Shown: positions 1 to 5,737 of the stretch, one piece after another | Position numbering within the stretch: the first letter of the stretch is position 1 | Layout: each line of letters opens with the position of its first letter | Assembly: GCA_016295375.1 (NCBI GenBank) | Contig: JAEDLI010000051.1 | Coordinates: 1-16,400 of the forward strand | DNA from: Fibrobacter sp. | GTDB taxonomy: Bacteria; Fibrobacterota; Fibrobacteria; Fibrobacterales; Fibrobacteraceae | DNA: 16,400 nucleotides | Direction of reading: 5' to 3' | Position numbers and translations under genes: made by a program | The notes under the pieces: generated by a model | Database searches by the model: none | What the model was told of the DNA's origin: nothing | Seen by the model: only the letters and a program-made list of their open reading frames with translations

Positions 1-1988
1 CGGCCATCAAGGAAGCCTTTGAGCACCTGCGCACCGCCGAGGACATGGAAAACCTGAAAGACGCCGCCCTTTGCCGCTCCGAGGCCGACTGGCTGGTGGG
101 CATGAACGGCAGCCGCGGGCTCACCGCCTACAACAGTTCCATGGGCGGGTTCCAGATTACCCCCTGCGGCCGTGTGCAGACCCCCACCCTCGCCATTATC
201 GTGAAGCGCGAAGAAGAACGCCTGCAGTTCAAACCCCAAAAGTTCTGGACCGTCACCGCCGATTTCGACAACAGCGGAAGTAACTACCAGGGCAAATGGT
301 TCAAAACCGACGGCAAGGAAAAGCAGAAGCAGATTTTCGACGAAAAGACGGTCAAGGCCATCCTGGAAAAGTGCAAGGGCAAACCGGGCTCCATCGAAGA
401 AAGCACCTCCGAAAGCGAGCAGAAATGTGCAGGCCTCTACGACCTGACCACGCTCCAACGCGAGGCCAACAGTCGTTTCGGCTTTAGCGCCAAGACCACC
501 CTTTCCATAGCCCAGTCCCTGTACGAACACCACAAGGCCACCACCTACCCCCGTACCGACAGCCGCCACCTGCCCGAAGACTACGTGGCTCCTGTGAAAT
601 CTACACTGGGTAAGATTACGGGCCCTCTGGCAAAGTTCGCCCAGCAAGCCCTGGACAACAACTGGGTCAAGCGAACCCCAAAGGTCTTTGACAACTCAAA
701 AATTTCGGACCACTTCGCCATTATCCCCACCGGTGTCGCTCCCAAGAGCCTTTCCGAAGCAGAAGCGAAGATTTACCAGATGATTTGCCAGCGGTTCATC
801 GCCGTATTTTTCCCGCCCGCAAAATACCTAAACACCACCCGCATTACCACCGTCGAGAGCGAAACCTTCCTTACCGAAGGCAAGATTCTGGTGGACCCGG
901 GTTTCAAGGCGGTTTACGGCAAGGATAGCGACGACGAGTCTAACATTCCCAAACTGAACGGCAACAAGGCGAAGACCGTCTCCATCGAAGCAGAAGAAGA
1001 CTTTACCAAGCCTCCTGCCCACTACACCGAAAGTTCGCTCCTTTCCATGATGGAAAGTGCGGGCAAGCTGGTGGAAGACGACGAACTGCGGGACGCCATG
1101 AAGGAACGGGGTCTCGGCACTCCTGCCACACGTGCCGCCATCATCGAAAAGCTGGTCAGCGACAAGTACGTAGTCCGCGACGGCAAGGACATGATCCCCA
1201 CCGCCAAGGCCTTTGACCTGATCAAGGTGCTTTCGGCCATGAACTGCGAAGCCCTCACCAGCCCAGAACTCACCGGCGAATGGGAATACAAGATGGACCT
1301 GATTTCCAAGGGCAAGGAATCCCGGGAAGAGTTCATGAAGGGCATCGTGGAGATGACCCGCACCATGGTAAAGAACATCAAAGGTTTCAAAGAAGAACAC
1401 ACCGAAGGCGAAGCCAAGTTCAGTCCCGTAAACGGCAAGAAGGTTTTCGAGACCGTGAGCCGCTATAAGACCGAAGACGGCATCGTCATCCGCAAGATGA
1501 TTGGCGGAAAGCGACTTACCGACGAAGAAGTGGTGGAGCTCTTGACCAAGCGCAAGATCGGCCCCCTTACGGGATTCCGCAGCAAGAAGGGTTCCGAATT
1601 TTCGGCGGTGGTCATCATCAACGACCAGAACAAGATTGAATTCGTCTTTGACGATAAGCCCGAAGAAATCGACACCGACAAGAAGGTGGGATCTTCTCCC
1701 GTGGACGGAACCGACGTGTTCGAGACCCTCACGGGCTATGTTTCCCAAAGTTATGTGGACAAGCTGCCTTCGGGAATCTCACTGCCTAAGATTCTCCTGG
1801 GCAAGGAACTGCCTTTCGAAGCCATCCAGAAGCTTTTGGCCGGCGAAAAGACGGAGCTTATCAAGGGATTCCGCAGCAAGAGCCACCGTCTGTTCGACGC
1901 CTACCTGTATCTGGAAAAAGGCAAGCTCAAGTTTGATTTCCCGCCCCGCGAATTCAAGCCCAGACGGTTCGGAAAGAAAAGTGTGTAA
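1..1988 (+). CDS. topB: DNA topoisomerase III (type IA), 5'-truncated by window edge
   Basis: Type IA topoisomerases cut one DNA strand through a 5'-phosphotyrosine, pass the other strand and reseal. The frame is open from base 3, well before the first ATG at 45, so the gene begins outside the window and the N-terminal Toprim domain is missing. About 661 residues are visible. Diagnostic pieces are the RVQTPTLAIIVKREEE stretch, the active-site motif TTYPRTDSRHLPEDY with the catalytic Tyr codon at 546-548, and the GLGTPATRAAIIEKL block near 1110-1155. The C-terminus holds two copies of the topoisomerase C-terminal repeat, at about 1420-1650 and 1690-1960. Each begins SPV-G--VFET and contains a GFRSK motif, and they replace the zinc fingers of TopA. 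These features favour topoisomerase III over TopA. The stop is followed by a REP-like hairpin, and no intrinsic terminator is visible. The family call is secure; the full length is unknown. Confidence 0.93.
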   Translation, partial: AIKEAFEHLRTAEDMENLKDAALCRSEADWLVGMNGSRGLTAYNSSMGGFQITPCGRVQTPTLAIIVKREEERLQFKPQKFWTVTADFDNSGSNYQGKWFKTDGKEKQKQIFDEKTVKAILEKCKGKPGSIEESTSESEQKCAGLYDLTTLQREANSRFGFSAKTTLSIAQSLYEHHKATTYPRTDSRHLPEDYVAPVKSTLGKITGPLAKFAQQALDNNWVKRTPKVFDNSKISDHFAIIPTGVAPKSLSEAEAKIYQMICQRFIAVFFPPAKYLNTTRITTVESETFLTEGKILVDPGFKAVYGKDSDDESNIPKLNGNKAKTVSIEAEEDFTKPPAHYTESSLLSMMESAGKLVEDDELRDAMKERGLGTPATRAAIIEKLVSDKYVVRDGKDMIPTAKAFDLIKVLSAMNCEALTSPELTGEWEYKMDLISKGKESREEFMKGIVEMTRTMVKNIKGFKEEHTEGEAKFSPVNGKKVFETVSRYKTEDGIVIRKMIGGKRLTDEEVVELLTKRKIGPLTGFRSKKGSEFSAVVIINDQNKIEFVFDDKPEEIDTDKKVGSSPVDGTDVFETLTGYVSQSYVDKLPSGISLPKILLGKELPFEAIQKLLAGEKTELIKGFRSKSHRLFDAYLYLEKGKLKFDFPPREFKPRRFGKKSV

Positions 1989-1995
1989 CCAAAGT

Positions 1996-2040
1996 GTCAT
2001 CCTGAGCGGAGAGCCATAAGGCTCGAAGTCGAAGGATCTC
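1996..2040. repeat. REP-like intergenic palindromic element
   Basis: The element lies between topB and the GH3 gene. Its outer arms are ATCCT (1999-2003) and AGGAT (2033-2037). An inner perfect hairpin has stem GAGCC (2011-2015), loop ATAA and stem GGCTC (2020-2024). It has the same outer layout (GTCATCCTG to AGGATC) as 3344-3399, so the two look like members of one dispersed family. It ends 14 bases before the next start codon and could affect mRNA stability or read-through between the two genes (inference). Confidence 0.6.
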
Positions 2041-2054
2041 AAGTAGAGTGTGGA

Positions 2055-3290
2055 ATGTTGTTTAGGCTTATTCCTGTAGTTTTTCTGCTTTTCGCTTTTG
2101 TCGAAGCAGACGCTGCCGCTGTCACCGACACCGCTCGCACCGACAGCAGTTCCGCCGTAGTCACCAGTGCAGCCGACACACTCCAGCAAGACACCACCCG
2201 CACCGATAGCATCGCCAACACTACTACCGCGATCATAGAAAACCCCTACGGCCTGCCCGACGAACTCATGCCCCTCTGGAATTCCATGAGCATCAAGCAG
2301 AAGGCCGCCCAGATGGTCATGGTGTACCTTTCACCGGCCCAGTTCCTGATAGAAAACGAATTCGGAGCCGTGCTAGTCATGAAAAACCACCTGAAGGACA
2401 CGGCAGCATTCAAGTCCCGAATCAAGGAGGCCAACGAAGGCCTGAAAATTCCCCTGCTGGTGGCAAGCGACCAAGAAGGTGGCTTCGTAAACCGCCTGGG
2501 CGGCATCTCCGAAAAATGGAAGCACGCCCCCAGCGCCAAGGAAATGCGGGACATGCCCGCGGATTCTGTCCAGCTGATCTCCGCAGAAATCGGCGCTGAA
2601 CTGATGGAACTGGGCATCAACATGAACCTGGCTCCGGTACTGGACCCCGCCAAGGACCACCGGAAAAAGAATTCCTTTATGGAAGAAAGCGCCCGCAGCT
2701 GGGAAAAGGATTCCACCAGTACCGAAAAAGTCCAAGCCTTTGTCCAAGGTATGCGTCAAAGTGGCGTGGTATGCGTGTCCAAGCATTTCCCGGGTTATGA
2801 CTCTTGGACCAACAGCGACCATCAAATCGCCATCAGTGCAAGCCCCAAAAAGAAAATCGCGTATAACGTGGAATTTTTCAAGCGACTTTCCGACGACATT
2901 CCCGTGACCATGATGAGCAGCGTGCGGTTCATCCGCATTTCTAGCCGCCCCGCCGTATTCGAGCCGAAAATCGTAAAAATGGCCCGGGATATGGACCCGG
3001 AAACGGTGATTCTCACCGACGACCTGTGGGGAGTATCCCTACGGGCCTGGGTCAGCGGAACAGAACGGGTAAAAAGCAAGGGCTACCCCCGCAAGGATTT
3101 CCGCAAGCTCATCCGTACCGCCCTTACCGCAGGCAACGATATGTTCATGATTACCTACCCCGCAAAGGCGGTAGAGATGGTGAACTACCTTGTGCAGATT
3201 TCCAAGAACAACAAGACCTACAAAAAACGCATCGAAGAATCCGCCGCACGAATACTCAAGATGAAGTATAAGGCAGGGATGATTAAGTAG
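2055..3290 (+). CDS. Secreted glycoside hydrolase family 3 N-terminal domain protein (beta-N-acetylhexosaminidase-like)
   Basis: GH3 enzymes of the NagZ type remove beta-linked N-acetylglucosamine from peptidoglycan fragments or other glycans. The 411-residue product starts with a hydrophobic signal peptide (about residues 1-20). A Ser/Thr/Asp-rich linker follows (to about 60), then a single GH3 barrel. Family motifs are SDQEGGFVNRLGG (138-150), NLAPVLDP (191-198), VSKHFPG (241-247) and ILTDDLWG (319-326). By alignment from memory with NagZ, Asp322 is the nucleophile. The usual acid/base signature, KHFPG followed by six residues and DSH, reads KHFPGYDSWTNSDH here: His256 is kept, but the Asp two residues before it is Ser254. 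The RSF substrate-binding motif is also altered, to NSF. There is no second GH3 domain, so it resembles NagZ rather than the two-domain glucosidases. The signal peptide implies export, unlike cytoplasmic E. coli NagZ. Activity and substrate are uncertain. Confidence 0.82.
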   Translation: MLFRLIPVVFLLFAFVEADAAAVTDTARTDSSSAVVTSAADTLQQDTTRTDSIANTTTAIIENPYGLPDELMPLWNSMSIKQKAAQMVMVYLSPAQFLIENEFGAVLVMKNHLKDTAAFKSRIKEANEGLKIPLLVASDQEGGFVNRLGGISEKWKHAPSAKEMRDMPADSVQLISAEIGAELMELGINMNLAPVLDPAKDHRKKNSFMEESARSWEKDSTSTEKVQAFVQGMRQSGVVCVSKHFPGYDSWTNSDHQIAISASPKKKIAYNVEFFKRLSDDIPVTMMSSVRFIRISSRPAVFEPKIVKMARDMDPETVILTDDLWGVSLRAWVSGTERVKSKGYPRKDFRKLIRTALTAGNDMFMITYPAKAVEMVNYLVQISKNNKTYKKRIEESAARILKMKYKAGMIK

Positions 3291-3337
3291 TGGTTAGGGG
3301 ATAGGATCTAGGGGTTAGGATCTAGGGGTTAGGTTGT
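3289..3337. repeat. 7-bp-period tandem array (AGGATCT / AGGGGTT units)
   Basis: Seven consecutive heptamers run from base 3289: AGTGGTT, AGGGGAT, AGGATCT, AGGGGTT, AGGATCT, AGGGGTT and AGGTTGT. The central part is a perfect 14-bp unit repeated twice (3303-3330). From 3295 to 3333 a TAGG or TAG occurs about every seven bases, which closes all three forward frames. The array begins at the GH3 stop codon, in the spacer between convergent genes. Confidence 0.8.
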
Positions 3338-3343
3338 AGGAAC

Positions 3344-3399
3344 GTCATCCTGGGCCCTAGAGCGCAGCGATAGAAACTGCGATAGAATCGCGAGGATCC
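3344..3399. repeat. REP-like intergenic palindromic element, second copy
   Basis: The element runs from GTCATCCTGGG to AGGATCC, with outer arms ATCCT (3347-3351) and AGGAT (3393-3397). Its interior is longer and less regular than that of the 1996-2040 copy. It sits between the heptamer array and the 3' end of the exonuclease gene, in the spacer of two convergent genes. It could also slow transcription from either side (inference). Confidence 0.5.
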
Positions 3400-3436
3400 G
3401 CTTAACGTGCGGAATTAAATTGACAGCTTCAAAATT

Positions 3437-4000
3437 TCAGCCCCGGCCAGGTCGAGAATCTTTCTTCGGCAAGTTCTTCACCTCTTTCAACAACTTTTCC
3501 GGTCCGATTTTTTCATAGACCAGCTTCAAGATTTCGGCGGCGGCACGGGCGTCGGCCAGAGCCCTGTGGTGGTTAAAGTCCGGAAGCTCCAGGGATTCCG
3601 TCAGGTTGTGCAGGCTGTAGCTGGGCAGCCCCGGAAAAAATCTTCGGGAGAGCTTCACCGTGCAAAGCCTGGGCGGGTCGTACTTGATGGCACAGCGTTT
3701 CAGTTCCGCCATCATGAAACGGCTGTCGAACTGCACGTTGTGAGCCACAAAGATGCGGCCTTGCAACATTCCCATCAGGTCTTCGGCGATAGCCGAAAAC
3801 TGCGGTTTACCCTGCACCATCTCGTCAGTAATTCCCGTAAGCCTCTGCACAAAGGGCTGGATAGGCATGCCCGGATCTACCAGGGCCTGGAACGTTCCCT
3901 CCACGTTGGTATCGTCCATCAACACGACGCCTATTTCGGTAATGCGTCCATCGGAAGGTTTCCCTCCGGTGGTTTCCAAGTCCACAACGGCAAATTTCAC
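3437..4000 (-). CDS. DEDDh-family 3'-5' exonuclease (DNA polymerase III epsilon-like)
   Basis: The 187-residue protein has the RNase T/DnaQ exonuclease fold and is expected to remove 3' nucleotides using two metal ions. All five catalytic residues of the DEDDh class are visible: Asp7 and Glu9 in VDLETTG, Asp92 in AHNVQFD, and His145 and Asp150 in HHRALAD. The start is GTG (revcomp of 3998-4000), giving MKFAVVDLETTG, with an AGGGA ribosome-binding site about 9 bases upstream. The C-terminus after residue 165 is short and basic with no clear further domain, so this could be the replicative proofreading subunit or a stand-alone DnaQ-like repair exonuclease. It starts 25 bases after the stop of the minus-strand gene at 4026-4604 and may be cotranscribed with it. 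Family certain; role undecided. Confidence 0.9.
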   Translation of the reverse strand: MKFAVVDLETTGGKPSDGRITEIGVVLMDDTNVEGTFQALVDPGMPIQPFVQRLTGITDEMVQGKPQFSAIAEDLMGMLQGRIFVAHNVQFDSRFMMAELKRCAIKYDPPRLCTVKLSRRFFPGLPSYSLHNLTESLELPDFNHHRALADARAAAEILKLVYEKIGPEKLLKEVKNLPKKDSRPGRG

Positions 4001-4025
4001 GGTTTAATCCCTGCGAAGCGTTCCC

Positions 4026-4604
4026 TTACTGGATAGGAACGTCGATATCCAGGGTCTGCCTTGCAGCACGATTTTCCACGCGGGCCTTCATGACCTTGGA
4101 CTTGGGCCGACCATAGACAGGCACCACCACCAGGTTCGACACCCCGGCATCTTCGCTAGGAGTCGCCTCGGTTTCTGCAACGGTCTTCGAGAATATTGGC
4201 GTCTTGCCCTTGTCAAAGACAGAATAGGTAAACTCCCGGTTCAGCCCCTTCTTGATTTGCTTGGTTGGCACCTGGAAATAGATGATGCCGCCCTTGGGCA
4301 CCTTGCGCAGGCTGTCCTTGATTTCTTCTTCGGTGGCAAAGTCCGCTTCCATGGCCATACGCACGTTCTTCTTCAACTTGTCGGCACTTTCGTAAAGCAC
4401 GGACACGTTGAACTTGGCGTCTTCGGGCATGGCTTCCGGACGCACGTCCCGAATCTTCGCGTTGTTCTGGTAGTATTCCCAGCGGCCGTTGTCGTGGAGA
4501 ATCACCGTAGAGCCGTTGGAGGTCGTCGCGATAATGTCGTTAGCAAAAGCACCCGCCGCAAAGGCAAGCAGGCAAGCACATCCAACCAATCCACTCAATT
4601 TCAT
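4026..4604 (-). CDS. Secreted protein of unknown function
   Basis: The 192-residue product starts with a clear Sec signal peptide, MKLSGLVGCACLLAFAAGAFA, with likely cleavage before NDIIAT. The mature part contains TTSNGSTVILHDNGRWEYY, a short beta-hairpin-like motif seen in assorted secreted proteins where a G/N-rich turn precedes WEY. The rest is predicted soluble, with no catalytic motif that I recognise. The frame is open upstream to 4703, but Met at 4604 is preferred. It gives the signal peptide, and a TATATT box (4634-4639 on the minus strand) lies about 29 bases upstream with an ACGGGG Shine-Dalgarno-like stretch between. It is divergent from gluQ and upstream of the exonuclease gene. 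Periplasmic or outer-membrane location is likely; function unknown. Confidence 0.75.
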   Translation of the reverse strand: MKLSGLVGCACLLAFAAGAFANDIIATTSNGSTVILHDNGRWEYYQNNAKIRDVRPEAMPEDAKFNVSVLYESADKLKKNVRMAMEADFATEEEIKDSLRKVPKGGIIYFQVPTKQIKKGLNREFTYSVFDKGKTPIFSKTVAETEATPSEDAGVSNLVVVPVYGRPKSKVMKARVENRAARQTLDIDVPIQ

Positions 4605-4630
4605 AAACACCCCGTTCTCGAGTTTACGCT

Positions 4631-4663
4631 GGAAATATAGTATTCCCCAAATCCTATATTTCC
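4631..4663. promoter_or_regulatory. Back-to-back divergent TATATT promoters in a perfect inverted repeat
   Basis: GGAAATATAG (4631-4640) and CTATATTTCC (4654-4663) form a perfect 10-bp inverted repeat. Each arm carries a TATATT -10 box: 4634-4639 on the minus strand for the secreted protein and 4655-4660 on the plus strand for gluQ. The plus box is separated from the gluQ GTG by eight bases. With only 15 bases between the boxes, the -35 region of each promoter overlaps the -10 region of the other. Confidence 0.6.
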
Positions 4664-4668
4664 CCCCC

Positions 4669-5652
4669 GTGAACGGAAAAACCAGATTTGCGCCCAGCCC
4701 CACCGGCTACCTCCACGAAGGCCACCTGCTTTCGGCCCTGTACGTGTGGGCCGCCGCCAAAAAATGGGACCTGTCGGTGCACCTGCGCATCGAGGACCAC
4801 GACCAGGAAAGGTCAAGGCCCGAACACATCGCCGCCATCCGCGAAGACCTGCAATGGCTTGGCTTCAAGTGGCAAAGCGAAAGCCTCCAAAGCGACCACT
4901 TCGACAGGTTCGAAAAAAACCTCAAAAAACTGGAAGCACAAAACCTGGTCTATCCCTGCTACTGCAGCCGCAAGGAGCTGGAAGAACAAAATCCAAAGAA
5001 CGAATTTGGCGAAATCATATACCAAGGAAAATGCAAGGGGGGAAGCCTCCCCCTCGCTGCAGCCACATATCATCCCCGCCACTTACTTGTCATCCCCGCG
5101 CAGGCGGGGATCTCCCATCAACCTGGCGGGGATATCCATGCGTCTTCCGCTACCCCCTCTAGCGGGGGTTCCCCCCGCAACGCCCCCCACTCCCTCCGAA
5201 TCAAGATTCCAGACAAAGTAGTTAACTGGCACGACCTACGCCTAGGGGACTTTGCCGAAAATCCGAAACTCCAATGCGGGGACTTCCCTATCCGGGACAG
5301 AATCGGCCAATGGACCTACCAGTTCGCCGTCTGCGCCGACGACATCGAAGAGGGAATCTCCCACGTTATCCGGGGCGAAGACATACGGAACTCCACCGCA
5401 AGGCAAATCGCCCTGATGGAACTGATGGGCAGGGCCGAACCGCCCAAGTACCTGCACCACCCCCTCATCGTAGATACCGTAGGCAAAAAACTTTCCAAGC
5501 GGGAAAAGGCCCACAGTATCCGGCAAGACCGGGAAGCAGGTGTCACCCCCCAAGAACTCCTGGGCCGGGTCCTTTTCAAGGCAGGACTTGCCTCCACCCA
5601 AGCGCCCGCCAACCTAGACACCGCCCTGGACATCGTCTGCCGAAATCTGTAG
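4669..5652 (+). CDS. gluQ: Glutamyl-queuosine tRNA(Asp) synthetase with in-frame repeat insertion
   Basis: GluQ is a paralogue of the glutamyl-tRNA synthetase catalytic domain that attaches glutamate to queuosine at the tRNA-Asp wobble base. The product is 327 residues from GTG 4669; family members are near 300. The N-terminus reads FAPSPTGYLHEGH with the HIGH-type signature at 16-19. Zinc ligands Cys97, Cys99, Tyr118 and Cys122 match the CxC...YxxxC pattern, and the KMSKS-like loop is KKLSKR (273-278). No anticodon-binding domain follows, as expected for GluQ. After Cys122 about 53 residues precede the LRIKI strand, compared with about 10 in E. coli YadB. The excess is a nested GC-rich palindromic repeat read as ...VIPAQAGIS.... 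The open frame extends upstream to 4489, but GTG 4669 sits eight bases after a TATATT box and gives the conserved N-terminus. Confidence 0.88.
   Translation: MNGKTRFAPSPTGYLHEGHLLSALYVWAAAKKWDLSVHLRIEDHDQERSRPEHIAAIREDLQWLGFKWQSESLQSDHFDRFEKNLKKLEAQNLVYPCYCSRKELEEQNPKNEFGEIIYQGKCKGGSLPLAAATYHPRHLLVIPAQAGISHQPGGDIHASSATPSSGGSPRNAPHSLRIKIPDKVVNWHDLRLGDFAENPKLQCGDFPIRDRIGQWTYQFAVCADDIEEGISHVIRGEDIRNSTARQIALMELMGRAEPPKYLHHPLIVDTVGKKLSKREKAHSIRQDREAGVTPQELLGRVLFKAGLASTQAPANLDTALDIVCRNL
5070..5178. repeat. Nested palindromic repeat inserted within the gluQ coding sequence
   Basis: Inner hairpin: ATCCCCGC (5092-5099), loop GCAG, GCGGGGAT (5104-5111). Outer perfect 9-bp arms: ATCCCCGCC (5072-5080) with GGCGGGGAT (5125-5133). 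A further pair, ACCCCC (5152-5157) and GGGGGT (5164-5169), and GCGGGGG (5162-5168) against CCCCCGC (5172-5178), follow. The stretch is translated without a stop. The TGTCATCCCCGCG... form resembles common dispersed intergenic repeats. Confidence 0.8.
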
Positions 5653-5682
5653 ATACAAAAGCCAAAGACGCCCCTATTCGAC

Positions 5683-5714
5683 AACTAGTAACTAGTAACT
5701 AGTAACTAGTAACT
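5683..5714. repeat. Heptamer array, four copies of AACTAGT plus AACT
   Basis: Four perfect head-to-tail copies of AACTAGT (5683-5710) are followed by a partial AACT. Every unit contains TAG and the unit junctions give TAA. Because seven is not a multiple of three, all three forward frames are stopped. Each unit contains the palindrome ACTAGT, so both strands read almost the same. The array lies 30 bases after the gluQ stop and ends 11 bases before the TATATT box at 5726-5731, where a -35 or UP element would be. Confidence 0.9.
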
Positions 5715-5725
5715 CAACAAAAATG

Positions 5726-5731
5726 TATATT
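5726..5731 (+). promoter_or_regulatory. TATATT -10 box for the DUF4011 gene
   Basis: TATATT is followed by six bases (CAGGGC) and then ATG at 5738. That spacing puts the transcription start at or next to the A of ATG, so the mRNA would be leaderless. The upstream in-frame ATG at 5723 lies before this box and would not be transcribed from it. Confidence 0.55.
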
Positions 5732-5737
5732 CAGGGC

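Noticed and set aside
828..1748. Antisense open frame of 306 codons opposite topB
   Set aside because: The topB frame carries conserved motifs across the whole stretch; the antisense product has none and no ribosome-binding site.
4489..4668. N-terminal extension of gluQ from ATG 4489
   Set aside because: It would overlap the signal-peptide region of the opposite gene and the promoter boxes; the conserved N-terminus begins at GTG 4669.
4605..4703. N-terminal extension of the secreted protein from 4703
   Set aside because: It runs through both TATATT boxes and into gluQ, and would bury the signal peptide that begins at 4604.
5683..5714. Tandem array considered as a CRISPR array
   Set aside because: Units are 7 bp with no spacers and no cas genes are nearby.
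5723..5737. ATG 5723 as start of the DUF4011 gene
   Set aside because: It precedes the TATATT box at 5726-5731, so it would not be in a transcript from that promoter; ATG 5738 fits.
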